Shown piece after piece: positions 6,282 through 15,584 of a stretch of DNA of 64,000 nucleotides (its first letter is position 1; the number at the start of each line of letters is the position of its first letter). The stretch comes from JAHIQC01 sp964565645 (GTDB lineage Bacteria > Actinomycetota > Coriobacteriia > Anaerosomatales > JAHIQC01). Both the position numbers and the translations under genes were made by a program. The notes under the pieces are model-generated. The model saw nothing but the letters and a program-made list of their open reading frames with translations, was not told where the DNA came from and made no database searches. Location of the stretch: NCBI GenBank assembly GCA_964565645.1, contig CAZMFQ010000007.1, positions 62,001 through 126,000 of the forward strand, in the 5' to 3' direction.

Positions 6282-9152
6282 GTGCCGCTGACGCTTGTCA
6301 CGGGTGGGCCGAGTGCGGGCAAGACGGGGATACTGCATGCCGAAGCCGTGAAAGCGGCACACTCGGGCGTTCCCACCATCCTCCTGCCTTCCGCGCCTGA
6401 TGTTTCACGTGCACGGCGAGAGCTCGTGCTCCAGAAGGGGCTGGTTTCGCTTCGGGTCGAGCAGATCGACCGGTACCTCCTCGGGCTCTGGGAGATCCAT
6501 GGTGACGGACGCACACCGGTCACTCCCATCCAACGTTCCGCGATGCTTCGCAGGGCCATCAAGTCGAGTGCGTTGGCCAAGTTGACAGAATCTGTATCTA
6601 CCCGCGGATTCCTCCGGATCATGGAACGGTTGGCGGGCCTGATGACCGGCCCCGTGCTGACCGATGGCGAGGGTGTTGCCGGCGAGGTGGCGCGCACGCT
6701 ATCGGCATACAGGGAGTATCTGAACGCGCACACCCTCATCGAAGCCCATGAGGCGGTCTCGATCCTTGCCGACCGTATACGCGCCATCGATTTCGACGGT
6801 CCGCTGCTTGCGAACAGGTTCGATGACCTGACTGCGCCTCAGGAGCGGTTCCTGAAGGCCGCAGCCGATTCCGGCGCCGAAGTCTGGCTCGCCATCACAG
6901 GGGGCGCGGGAGCGCCGGCCACGGCGGCCACCGAGTCGCTCATCGAACGGCTGCGCGGCGTGGCCTCGCACGAGGTGACGGCCGAGGCCGAGTTCACGGG
7001 CTCGGTGGAGTTGCGCGCGATAGAGCGCGGCCTGTTCGCCGAGGACTCCTCGGCGGAAGCGCTGGGCGATGTCGTGCTGTCGCACGCCTACGGCGAAGAG
7101 GCCGAAGCGGAGCGCGTCGCGGCGGAGGTGATCGCGGCCGTCCGCGGCGGCGTGGACCCCGGCTCCATCGCCGTCATCTATCGAGAGACCAGGCGGCATC
7201 ACCGGGCCATAGCCCGGGCGTTCCGGGAGGCGCGGATCCCCGCCGATTTCGACATGCGACTGCGGTTCGGCGAAACGGGCTACGGACGGGCAGTGCTGAC
7301 GCTCTTGCGTTTCGCGGCCTCGGGACGGCGTACCCATCTGGTCTCGTTCCTCGGCAGTGGGTACGCGGGCGTCAGGATCGAGGATGCAGACAGGCTGGAC
7401 GCGTTATGGCGACGCGAAGGGCTCTCAGAGGGCGTGGGAGCGCTCCTGCGGGCATTGGAGCGGATGGACGCACCGACGCGCCGCTTCGTCAGGTCGGCGG
7501 TGCAGATGGCGTCGGCCGGAGTGAAGCCCGGCAACGCCGAGGAGTGGAAGTCCCTTGCCGGGGCGATGCTGTCCAACGCCTATGGTCGCGAGGCGCCGGT
7601 CCTTGCCCTCGAGGCGGCCGGTGACGCGGTCGCAGAGCGCCGCTTGTGTGAAGCGGTCGACGATCTGTGCGGGCTTGATGACATGAGTTGCGACCCTGTG
7701 GGGCTGTATGAGGTGTTGTCCTCGGCCTATGTCTCGCCCCCGGTCCAGGAGCGACCCGGCCACGTGCAGGTCATGGATGTCGAGCGCGTCCGGGGCCGGC
7801 GCTTCTCGATGGTGGTGCTCGCCGGACTCGTGGCCGGGGAGTTCCCGCGGCAGGAGCACGAGGGGGTCTTCGCGTCCGGGCGATTGCGCGAGGACCTTGA
7901 GTCGCTCGGGGTGGTTGTCCCGCGTGACGGCGGGGTCGAGGAGGAGCGTCTGCTGTTCTATCTGGGGGTCACGAGAGCGCGCGATCGCCTCGTCTTGAGC
8001 AGGCAGGAAGCGGACGCGGACGGGCGACCGCTGCGCGGTTCGGTCCTGCTTGACGAGCTGCTCGAGATGTACGGTCGCCGAGGAGACGCGGCGGGCACGT
8101 CCCTGCCGCCTGCCCGGACCCTGGCCTTCTCCGACCTCGGCATCCATCCGGCGGCGCCGGACCTGAGGCGTCGGGCACTACGGACGGTGGCGATGTCCGG
8201 TGCTGACTGTGATTCGCCCGAACTGGCCCGCGCCCGCGTCCGGCTCGCGTCGCCCGAGTCTGAGATCGACGATCCGGTCATCCTGGCGGCCCTGGCCAGC
8301 CGCGAATCGTTCACCGTGACCGAACTGGAGTCCTACCTTCGCTGCCCGTGCTCATGGTATTTCGAGCGCTTCATCGCGGCACGCCCACTGGAGGAGGAGG
8401 GGGAGGCTCGGCTGCGCGGAGTCCTCGTTCACGCGGTGCTCGAGCGCTTCTACCGCGGACTGCGTGACGAGATCGGAGCGGACCGCGTGGACCGATCGGT
8501 CCTTGAGCCGTGCCTTGAACGGGCGACCAGACTCGTGGACGAGGTCACCGCAGAGGCGTCACGGGAGTCCGGCGTACGCGGGCGCCTACTGCAGGAAAGC
8601 GTGAGGAGCGCGGTACTGAACACGATCGCCCGCGACGCGTCCTTCCTGCCCGGGTTCACCCCGACATGGTTCGAGTGGGAGTTCGGTGGTCCGGACGATT
8701 CCCCGGAGGAGTTCGACGGTTTCGCCCTGCGTGGCAAGATCGACCGCATCGACGTCAACATCGAGGCGTTCGTGGTGGTCGACTACAAGACCGGCGGGCT
8801 CAAGCCCGTCGCGAGATTCGAGCCCGAAGGCCTGCTCCAGGCGCCCCTGTACGCCGAAGTCGTTCGGAGACGTCTCGGCCTCACCATCGCGGCGAGCGTG
8901 TATCGGGGGGTCACCGCCCGCGACGGTAAGGGACAAAGCCGAGGCTTCTACGATCCGGAGTCGGTCAGCGGCATCGAGTTCGTGTCCACCGACGGCAAGG
9001 TCGATCTCGATGCGGTGATCGGATCGGCGACGTTGCGGGCCGCGGAGGCGGCAGAGGGGATCAGGCGGGGAGCTGTGCCTCGGCAGCCGTTGTGCGAGGC
9101 GGCATGCACGTACTGCAAGGCCAGATCCTGGTGTACGGAGGTCATGCGGTGA
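6282..9152 (+). CDS. addB: AddB-type helicase-nuclease subunit (PD-(D/E)XK, Fe-S)
   Basis: 956 residues, GTG start after AAGGAGAGG. AddB is the partner of AddA in double-strand-break end resection. The N-terminal P-loop is GGPSAGKT (residues 8-15). The C-terminal third is a RecB-family nuclease with GxLVHAVLERF, LRGKIDRID and VVDYKTG. A Cys at about residue 688 (LRCPC) and the C-terminal C-x2-C-x5-C near residues 942-951 match the AddB iron-sulphur staple. It is shorter than Bacillus AddB (about 1,160). It overlaps addA by four bases. A weak LexA site was looked for upstream and not found. Confidence 0.88.
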   Translation: MPLTLVTGGPSAGKTGILHAEAVKAAHSGVPTILLPSAPDVSRARRELVLQKGLVSLRVEQIDRYLLGLWEIHGDGRTPVTPIQRSAMLRRAIKSSALAKLTESVSTRGFLRIMERLAGLMTGPVLTDGEGVAGEVARTLSAYREYLNAHTLIEAHEAVSILADRIRAIDFDGPLLANRFDDLTAPQERFLKAAADSGAEVWLAITGGAGAPATAATESLIERLRGVASHEVTAEAEFTGSVELRAIERGLFAEDSSAEALGDVVLSHAYGEEAEAERVAAEVIAAVRGGVDPGSIAVIYRETRRHHRAIARAFREARIPADFDMRLRFGETGYGRAVLTLLRFAASGRRTHLVSFLGSGYAGVRIEDADRLDALWRREGLSEGVGALLRALERMDAPTRRFVRSAVQMASAGVKPGNAEEWKSLAGAMLSNAYGREAPVLALEAAGDAVAERRLCEAVDDLCGLDDMSCDPVGLYEVLSSAYVSPPVQERPGHVQVMDVERVRGRRFSMVVLAGLVAGEFPRQEHEGVFASGRLREDLESLGVVVPRDGGVEEERLLFYLGVTRARDRLVLSRQEADADGRPLRGSVLLDELLEMYGRRGDAAGTSLPPARTLAFSDLGIHPAAPDLRRRALRTVAMSGADCDSPELARARVRLASPESEIDDPVILAALASRESFTVTELESYLRCPCSWYFERFIAARPLEEEGEARLRGVLVHAVLERFYRGLRDEIGADRVDRSVLEPCLERATRLVDEVTAEASRESGVRGRLLQESVRSAVLNTIARDASFLPGFTPTWFEWEFGGPDDSPEEFDGFALRGKIDRIDVNIEAFVVVDYKTGGLKPVARFEPEGLLQAPLYAEVVRRRLGLTIAASVYRGVTARDGKGQSRGFYDPESVSGIEFVSTDGKVDLDAVIGSATLRAAEAAEGIRRGAVPRQPLCEAACTYCKARSWCTEVMR

Positions 9153-12100
9153 CCATGAAGCCGAACCCGCAACAGCAGGCGGCGATAGACTCCTCGGCGA
9201 GGGACCTTGCCGTGACCGCAGGCGCCGGTTCCGGGAAGACGAGGGTCTTGACCGAGCGATATGCGAAGGCTGCCGAAGGGTCAGGCGCCGCCGTCCTCGA
9301 CTCTGTCGTCACGATCACCTTCACCGACAAGGCGGCCGGCGAGATAGCACAGCGGGTGCGCGATCGGTTGTCTCGCGACGGTCATTCCGCGATCGCCAAG
9401 CGCATGGACGACGCCTGGATCTCGACCATCCACGGCATGTGCTCGAGGCTGCTGCGGCGTCATGCGCTCGAGGCCGGGATCGACCCTCTCTTCGCCGTCG
9501 GCAACGATGTACAGCTGGGGGTGCTCAAGCAGCAGGCGTTCGAACGCGTAGCCGCCGAAGCGCTCGACGCTCGCGGCGAGGCCGCCGACCTGCTCGTGGC
9601 GTACGGGCCGTCGAACCTTTCGGGGTGGATCGACGCCGTCTCCGAGCAACTTCGGTCGCTGGGCGCGACGGTTGACGAGGTCATCCGGGTCACCGTCCCT
9701 CGCGAGGATATCGTCGCGCACCGCGTCGATCTTCTGCGTATAGCTGATGAATACGCGGGGCTTTCGCCGCAAGGCAAGACCATTTCGGCGAACGCCGCCG
9801 CCGTGCGGGAGCTCGCTGAGGCCATAGGCGACTTCGCGGCGGGGGATACAAGCGCGCTGGAGCTCGCGCTGCTTGCGACCGGCAGCAAGCAGGCCAGGAC
9901 CGGTGGCGAGAGCCTCAAGATGCTCGCCGAAGAAGGTCTCGAGATCGCCGCAGACGTGGCTCTGTTGGCCGCACAGTGTGCTGCGGAACCCTTGGAATCG
10001 GCGTTCCTCGGCCTTGTGCAGCGGTACGCCGAGGAGTACGCGATGCTCAAGGCGCAGGCGCAGCTTCTTGATTTCGAGGACCTGCAGACCAAGGTGATCG
10101 AGCTGTTCGAGGCCCACCCCGAGCTACGCGACCGTTACGCAAGGCGCTTCACTCAGGTCATGGTCGATGAGTTCCAGGACACGAATGTCATGCAGGTCCG
10201 ACTCATCCGCGCGATCGCACCCGCAGGCTTCATATCGGTGGGTGATGAGAAGCAATCGATCTACCGGTTCCGGCATGCGGATGTCGATCTGTTCCGGCAG
10301 AAATCGGCCCGGTCTTCGTGTGTCCTCCCCCTGAGCGTCAACTATCGCTCCCATCCCGAGCTGCTGACGTTCTTCAACGATCTGTTCTCGCGAGAGCCCT
10401 TCTGGCCGCAGGACTTCCTGGCTCTCGAGGCGGGCCGCGGGCCTGACACGGGCACCGGGGATCGGGAGCGGTTCGGTCCTGCGCGGGTCACAGCGCTCGT
10501 CATCGACTCGAACGCATGCGGCAAGGACAAGCACGCCGATGAAGCCACGACGCTGGCCGAACACATCAAGGGGCTCGTGGATCGCGGTGTACCTCAGCGC
10601 GACATCGTCATGCTCATGCGCACGATGCGTCACGCCGACACCTATGCCGGAGCGCTTCGGGAGCGCGGTGTCGAGGCGTTCGTGGCGAGTGGAGGAACGT
10701 ATTTCGACCGTCCCGAGGTGCTCGATCTCGAGATGCTGCTGCGCTCCATCGCCAACCCGCTCGACGACGAGGCGTTCGTACATGTGTTGGCCGGTCCGCT
10801 CGCCGGGTTGTCCGTCCGGGGACTTGGCCGGATCCGGCTGGCGGCCGGCCGGGGGCGTCTGTGGGATGCCGTGACGAACGGAGCCGTCGACGGGCTGGAC
10901 GACTCCGACCAGGAGGCGCTTGAGCGTGCGCTCGGGGCGCTCGACTGGGCGCGCTCGCACGCTGGCCGGATCGGACTCGCGGACCTCATCCACGACACAT
11001 GCGAACGGCTGGAGTACGACCTCACTCTGTTCTCCGCGGGGTATCAGGGCGCCAGGGCCTGGGCCAACGTGCTCAAACTCGCTCGGATCGCCGAGCAGTT
11101 CGAGGACGAAGACCCCGGTGATCCACAGGCCTTCCTCGAGTATCTGAGACTCAAGCGGGAGTACGAGGGGAGGGAGTCGCTTGCCGCGTTCGCGGTCGAG
11201 GGCGTGGATGCGGTCAGGATCATGAGTGTGCATGCTGCGAAGGGGCTGCAGTTCCCGGTGACCGTTGCGGCGACGCTCGGGCACGCCTACTCGCCATCGC
11301 CGGCGGTCATGCTCGGCGTTCGGGACGGCCGACCCGTGCTCGGCCTGCGTGTGCCGCATCCGGACGGCGGGCGTGCTCTGGACACGAGCGGTCACCGACA
11401 GGTCGCGGAGATGGAGCGCGCTGCCGATCTTGAGGAGAGCAAGCGGGTCTTCTACGTGGCATGTACGCGTGCCGAGGAGGCGCTCGTCTTGTGCGGCAGG
11501 ACGGATCTGAGCAAGCCCGCGGAAACAGACCGGCCGATAGGCTGGTTGCGTCAGGCCCTCGGCATCACCGCGGGATGCGAGACCGCAACGTGCGTTCATG
11601 CGATCGGCGATTCGGCGGTCGATGTGCGGTTCCCCGTCCCCCCGGCGTGTGACCTGCCGGACGCCGTACAGCCGGACGTTGACGCCGCCGTGATCTCGCT
11701 CGCCTGTGCGACCGAGTCCGACCCGCTCTTGTCCGGCCGAGATCCGCTGGACCGCATATCGTACTCGGGGCTTGCGCTGTACCACGCATGTCCATACCGG
11801 TTCTACGCCACGTCGATAGCGCGGCTCGGCTCGCCGGTCCCGGCGCGCGACCGCGCTGAATCGCCCACAGCGTTCGGTACCGCCGTCCACACCGCCCTGT
11901 TCCTCGGCGGTGAGAGGGGATTGCCCGACGAGTCCCGCATGCGCGAGATATGCCGGTCGGCAGGATTGGCCGAAGACCGGGCGCCGGAAGTCGCCGAGGT
12001 CTGTCGCACGTTCCTCGGCTCGGAGACCGCCGCAGCGATCGCGGGCGCTGATCGAGTCCTGCGCGAGATGCCGTTCGCGGTGCCCGTCGCCGGGGTGATG

Positions 12101-12487
12101 CTCGACGGGGTGGTCGACCTCATCGCGTTCCAAGGATCCAGGGCGGTGATCGTGGACTACAAGACCGGCAGACCGGATGAGCAGCACGATCCGACTGAAC
12201 GTTACCGCGCACAAGCGGAGTGCTATGCGGTCGCCGCTGCGCAGATGGGGGCCCAAGAAGTCTCTGTCGAGTTCCACCGGCTCGAATGCGGCGGGTCCGT
12301 GATGGGTTTCGAGTTCTCGGCGGAGGCGATCGCGGCCGCACGCAACGGGATCGAGCAGCAGGTGGGGCAGATCGGAGCCGGGGAGTTCGATCATCTCGAT
12401 CGGTATGACGCTCTGGTCTGCCGGGAGTGTCCGGCGCTGGGCGCACTCTGCCCGATCGATCCGCCTACCGTGCGGACTTCTGGCTGA
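9149..12487 (+). CDS. addA: AddA-type UvrD helicase with C-terminal nuclease
   Basis: 1,112 residues from the GTG at 9149, chosen because ACGGAG lies seven bases upstream and it overlaps the addB stop (GTGA). Superfamily-1 helicase motifs run in order: Walker A AGAGSGKT (24-31), TFTDKAA, VDEFQDTN, GDEKQSIYRFR, LSVNYRSH and the late SVHAAKGLQFPV and FYVACTRAEEAL. The C-terminal RecB-like nuclease has GTAVHTALF, LDGVVDLI and IVDYKTG. Unusually it also has a Cys in YHACPYRFY and a final CRECPALGALC, an Fe-S staple pattern normally seen in AddB. It converges with rlmN, overlapping by 23 bases. Confidence 0.9.
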   Translation: MTMKPNPQQQAAIDSSARDLAVTAGAGSGKTRVLTERYAKAAEGSGAAVLDSVVTITFTDKAAGEIAQRVRDRLSRDGHSAIAKRMDDAWISTIHGMCSRLLRRHALEAGIDPLFAVGNDVQLGVLKQQAFERVAAEALDARGEAADLLVAYGPSNLSGWIDAVSEQLRSLGATVDEVIRVTVPREDIVAHRVDLLRIADEYAGLSPQGKTISANAAAVRELAEAIGDFAAGDTSALELALLATGSKQARTGGESLKMLAEEGLEIAADVALLAAQCAAEPLESAFLGLVQRYAEEYAMLKAQAQLLDFEDLQTKVIELFEAHPELRDRYARRFTQVMVDEFQDTNVMQVRLIRAIAPAGFISVGDEKQSIYRFRHADVDLFRQKSARSSCVLPLSVNYRSHPELLTFFNDLFSREPFWPQDFLALEAGRGPDTGTGDRERFGPARVTALVIDSNACGKDKHADEATTLAEHIKGLVDRGVPQRDIVMLMRTMRHADTYAGALRERGVEAFVASGGTYFDRPEVLDLEMLLRSIANPLDDEAFVHVLAGPLAGLSVRGLGRIRLAAGRGRLWDAVTNGAVDGLDDSDQEALERALGALDWARSHAGRIGLADLIHDTCERLEYDLTLFSAGYQGARAWANVLKLARIAEQFEDEDPGDPQAFLEYLRLKREYEGRESLAAFAVEGVDAVRIMSVHAAKGLQFPVTVAATLGHAYSPSPAVMLGVRDGRPVLGLRVPHPDGGRALDTSGHRQVAEMERAADLEESKRVFYVACTRAEEALVLCGRTDLSKPAETDRPIGWLRQALGITAGCETATCVHAIGDSAVDVRFPVPPACDLPDAVQPDVDAAVISLACATESDPLLSGRDPLDRISYSGLALYHACPYRFYATSIARLGSPVPARDRAESPTAFGTAVHTALFLGGERGLPDESRMREICRSAGLAEDRAPEVAEVCRTFLGSETAAAIAGADRVLREMPFAVPVAGVMLDGVVDLIAFQGSRAVIVDYKTGRPDEQHDPTERYRAQAECYAVAAAQMGAQEVSVEFHRLECGGSVMGFEFSAEAIAAARNGIEQQVGQIGAGEFDHLDRYDALVCRECPALGALCPIDPPTVRTSG

Positions 12488-13508
12488 GTTGTCCGCACGC
12501 CGCATCGATATCGGCGCCGCGTTCGGCGCGAACGGTGGCCTCCACTCCGACGGCAGCGAGCGCGTCCAGGAACCTCTTCGCCCGGCTTCGGTCCGCCTGG
12601 TGCAGATCCGATCCTCCGACCTCGTTCACTGGGATGATGTTCACGTGGCACAGGAGGTCACACGTGAACCGTACCAGGGCCTCGAGCTCGTCCTCCGAGT
12701 CGTTGACTCCCTCGATCAGCGCGTATTCGAAGCTCGGTCGTCTGCCCGTGGTCTCGGCGTAGGCCGCCACGGCAGAACGCAGCTTGGTCAGGGCGATCCC
12801 TCTCACCCCGGGCATCAGTGCGTCACGGGTGGCCTGAACGGCCGAGTGCAGCGAGATGGCGAGCGTGAACTGCTCGGGTTCTCGCGAGAACCGTTCGATC
12901 CCGGATGTCAGACCGCAGGTCGACACCGTCAGGTGACGCGCGCCGATGCCCAGCCCGTCGGGTGAGTTCATGAGCCGAAGAGCGTCAAGGCTCGCGTCGT
13001 AGTTCGCGAACGGCTCGCCCTGACCCATCGCCACCGCGTTGGTGACGCGTCTGCCGAAGTCCGCGCCGACGAGTCTGACCTGATCGACCATCTCTCCCGG
13101 AGCGAGGTCTCGAACCAGCCCTCCCAGTCCTGTCGCGCAGAACGCACACCCCATCGCGCAGCCTGCCTGCGTGGAGAAGCACACGGTGAGGCGGTCATCG
13201 GTCGGTAGACCGACGCTCTCGACGGTCACACCGTCGGCAAGGCGCCAGAGATACTTGCGGGTGCCGTCCAGCGATGAGACCTGGCGGGTCACGAGTTCTG
13301 GCGTCGTCAATGGATGTGAGTCTGCGAGCGCGCTGCGCCAAGCCGCGGGCAGGTCGGTCATCTCGTCGTAAGAGGCGACTCCCCGTGCATACAGCCATGA
13401 GGTGAGTTGCCGGGACCGGAAGGCCGGTTGGCCCGACTCCGAAACAAGGCGCTCGAGCCCAGAGGGCCCGAGCGCCTTGATGCCGATGTCCTCGGCGGGA
13501 AATGCCAT
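12465..13508 (-). CDS. rlmN: Dual-specificity 23S rRNA/tRNA adenine-C2 methyltransferase RlmN
   Basis: 347 residues. RlmN is a radical-SAM enzyme that methylates C2 of A2503 in 23S rRNA and A37 in some tRNAs. The CAMGCAFC cluster motif binds the 4Fe-4S (Cys117, 121, 124). The two catalytic cysteines are also present: Cys110 in TVCFSTQAG and the one in DIDAACGQL near the C-terminus. GEPFANYD and ISLHSA match family motifs. The ATG at 13508 begins one base after the rubrerythrin stop, so the pair is co-transcribed. Confidence 0.95.
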   Translation of the reverse strand: MAFPAEDIGIKALGPSGLERLVSESGQPAFRSRQLTSWLYARGVASYDEMTDLPAAWRSALADSHPLTTPELVTRQVSSLDGTRKYLWRLADGVTVESVGLPTDDRLTVCFSTQAGCAMGCAFCATGLGGLVRDLAPGEMVDQVRLVGADFGRRVTNAVAMGQGEPFANYDASLDALRLMNSPDGLGIGARHLTVSTCGLTSGIERFSREPEQFTLAISLHSAVQATRDALMPGVRGIALTKLRSAVAAYAETTGRRPSFEYALIEGVNDSEDELEALVRFTCDLLCHVNIIPVNEVGGSDLHQADRSRAKRFLDALAAVGVEATVRAERGADIDAACGQLSQKSAR

Positions 13509-13509
13509 G

Positions 13510-14019
13510 CTACGCGCCGAGGTCCTCGAGCGCCGCACGATACTCGTCGCGGTGGCCCTTCTCGAAGCGGCCAACGGACCTGAAGTAGAACGCGATCTCG
13601 TCCAGGCCCTCGGACTCCGCGGTCGCCGCGAACTCGGGGTACATGCTCTCGCACTCGTAATCCTCGCCGCCTGCAGCCGTCTGAAGGTTGGCAGCGGTCT
13701 CACCGAACTTGCCCATGTAGGCCAGATGACCCAGTGCGTGGGCGGTCTCCTCGCGAGCCGCTCGATCGAACGCGTCGAGCACCGACTGGGGGGCTCCCTC
13801 GAGCTCCGCGATCCTGCGGAACAGGGTGTACATGCGATTCGCCTGGGACTCCCCGGCGAATGCGGCCTTGAGGTTCTCAAGCGTCTTGGTGCCGGTCAGG
13901 TCCCCCGGGCCCGAGTGGCTCTCGAACATGCTTTGCGGGGCACCGCAGACCGGGCACGTCTCAGGCGCCGGGCCCACGTGAAGGTATCCACAACCCTTGC
14001 AGCGGTACATCTCGACCAT
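13510..14019 (-). CDS. Rubrerythrin with N-terminal rubredoxin domain (reverse type)
   Basis: 169 residues. The rubredoxin iron site comes first, CKGC at about residues 7-10 and CPVC at 21-24, followed by the ferritin-like di-iron bundle with ENLKAAFAGESQANRMY, ETAHALGH and EFAATAESEG. In classical rubrerythrin the order is the opposite; the reversed form is known from anaerobic clostridia as an efficient peroxide and oxygen reductase. GGAGAGGAGACC precedes the ATG at 14019. Electrons would come from NADH via a separate reductase, not encoded here. Confidence 0.92.
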   Translation of the reverse strand: MVEMYRCKGCGYLHVGPAPETCPVCGAPQSMFESHSGPGDLTGTKTLENLKAAFAGESQANRMYTLFRRIAELEGAPQSVLDAFDRAAREETAHALGHLAYMGKFGETAANLQTAAGGEDYECESMYPEFAATAESEGLDEIAFYFRSVGRFEKGHRDEYRAALEDLGA

Positions 14020-14033
14020 GTGGTCTCCTCTCC

Positions 14034-14050
14034 GCCCGGACGGTCCGGGC
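14034..14050 (-). promoter_or_regulatory. Perfect inverted repeat at the rubrerythrin transcript start
   Basis: GCCCGGA-CGG-TCCGGGC (14034-14050) sits immediately downstream of a likely minus-strand promoter (-35 TTATTG at 14081-14086, -10 TATGAT at 14058-14063, 17-base spacer). It would be the extreme 5' end of the mRNA, so it could be an operator or a 5' hairpin. Confidence 0.5.
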
Positions 14051-14188
14051 ATCATCGATCATAGGTTCGTTGTGTATTCCCAATAATGTCAGTGGTTTTG
14101 TCACTTTAGATGACGGCCCCGGATGGATAGGGTACAAGACTCACCAAGGTGGAGCGAGCGCGTACGCCGGGTCGGCAACGGAGGTCAC

Positions 14189-15526
14189 ATGAAGACGAGG
14201 ATCGTATGGACGGCCCTGATCGCAGTGACGACGTTTCTTGCCGCGCAGGTCGCGTCCGCCCTTCCGTCGGCGCCGCCCAACTTCTATCAGGCCTCGCAGG
14301 CATGCGGCTGCCACGGCGCGTTCTTGGAGCAGTGGAGCAAGAGCATGCACGCCAAGGCTTTGAGCGATCCGTTGTATCGCTACAAGGTCGACGAGGCCGA
14401 TAAGGCGACCAAAGGGGCGCTCGGTCCCTTCTGCGACGGATGCCACGGTCCTGTGGCGACGATGACGGGACAGGCCGAGGACCTTTCGCGCGCTTCGGCA
14501 TCCTCCAAGGAGGGCATCACGTGCGACTTCTGCCACAGCGTCACGGGCGGTTCTCAGCCGCCGGCGAACGTCTCGCTGAGCGTGGCCCAGGACCGCATCA
14601 AGCGCGCGCAGTTCGACGACGCCCTCTCGCCGGCGCACAAGACCACGTACTCGCAGTTCCATGAGACCGCCGAGTTCTGCGGCAGTTGTCACAACGTCGA
14701 TCACCCTGTGAACGGCATGCATCTGGAGTCGACGTACACTGAATGGAAGAACGGTCCCTACGCAGCGCAGGGCATCGTGTGCCAGGACTGCCACATGACA
14801 CCAGGCCCCGGGGTCACCAAGCCGAACGCAGGCACAGCCGCGGCGGGAGGTCCGCAGCGACAGCACATCTTCGACATGACCTTCGCCGGCGGCAACGTCG
14901 CGCTCGGGGATTCCGAACTGGCCGAGGAGCGGCTCAAAGCCGCCGCCACCCTGGATGTCCAGGTACCGGAGGTGCTCGCTCCGGGCTCCTCGGCGGATGT
15001 GGTCGTCACGGTGACGAACTCGGGCGCCGGCCACAGCCTCCCCACGGGGCTGACCGAGGTGCGCCAGATGTGGCTCGAGGTCAAGGCGGTCGCCGAGGAC
15101 GGCACGCTCACCGATCTTGGCACGCATGAGTTCGGCAGCGTGCTCAAAGACGCGGCCGGCAACTCGCCCGTGGAATTGTGGGACGCGGTGGCGTTCGAGA
15201 AGGACGACAGGATCCCGCCTCAAGGGTCCTCGAGCGACACGTATGAGTTCAGGATGCCCGAAGGCGGGCCCGTCGAGATACGCGCGGCGCTCTACTACCG
15301 TTCGTGCAGCGAGGAGATGGCCGCCAAGGCCGGCGTGGACATCCCCACGACCACCATGGTCGAGTTGGCGCAGCCGGTGTATGCCTCCGAGAAGCAGCGG
15401 GCCGATGCGATGAGGGGCGATGGGCCCGGCGTGCCTCCGGGGATCCTGGCGCTCGTCGCGCTGGGAGTTCTCGCCGGAGCGGTCGGTGCGGGCACGGTGA
15501 TACGGCGCAAGAAGCGGGCGATGTGA
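14189..15526 (+). CDS. Membrane-anchored multihaem c-type cytochrome
   Basis: 445 residues from the ATG at 14189 (ACGGAGG upstream). An N-terminal signal peptide (KTRIVWTALIAVTTFLAAQ) exports it, and a C-terminal hydrophobic segment followed by RRKKR anchors it outside the cell membrane. Four CxxCH haem sites are clear (CDGCH, CDFCH, CGSCH, CQDCH). A fifth, near residue 40, reads ACGCHGAFLEQW, with only one residue between the cysteines. The layout resembles cytochrome c554-type electron carriers. The second half is a beta-rich domain without haem motifs. Its redox partner is unknown. Confidence 0.85.
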   Translation: MKTRIVWTALIAVTTFLAAQVASALPSAPPNFYQASQACGCHGAFLEQWSKSMHAKALSDPLYRYKVDEADKATKGALGPFCDGCHGPVATMTGQAEDLSRASASSKEGITCDFCHSVTGGSQPPANVSLSVAQDRIKRAQFDDALSPAHKTTYSQFHETAEFCGSCHNVDHPVNGMHLESTYTEWKNGPYAAQGIVCQDCHMTPGPGVTKPNAGTAAAGGPQRQHIFDMTFAGGNVALGDSELAEERLKAAATLDVQVPEVLAPGSSADVVVTVTNSGAGHSLPTGLTEVRQMWLEVKAVAEDGTLTDLGTHEFGSVLKDAAGNSPVELWDAVAFEKDDRIPPQGSSSDTYEFRMPEGGPVEIRAALYYRSCSEEMAAKAGVDIPTTTMVELAQPVYASEKQRADAMRGDGPGVPPGILALVALGVLAGAVGAGTVIRRKKRAM

Positions 15527-15535
15527 GCCGAAACA

Positions 15536-15563
15536 GGAAAGGGCCCCGGACGGGGCCCTTTCC
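15536..15563. terminator. Bidirectional terminator between the cytochrome and HtrA genes
   Basis: GGAAAGGGCCCC (15536-15547) pairs perfectly with GGGGCCCTTTCC (15552-15563) around GGAC. The symmetric A/T ends let it act for both convergent genes. Confidence 0.85.
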
Positions 15564-15584
15564 GTGTGCGTGCGGGTCGACGAC

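Noticed and set aside
6401..6416. Third parS-like site in addB
   Set aside because: TGTTTCACGTGCACGG has only 12 of 16 bases, and the right half is lost. It lies in coding sequence and is better explained by chance.
10124..12505. Open frame of 793 codons antisense to addA
   Set aside because: High-G+C codon structure leaves the opposite strand open. It lacks domain motifs and a ribosome-binding site, and AddA is certain.
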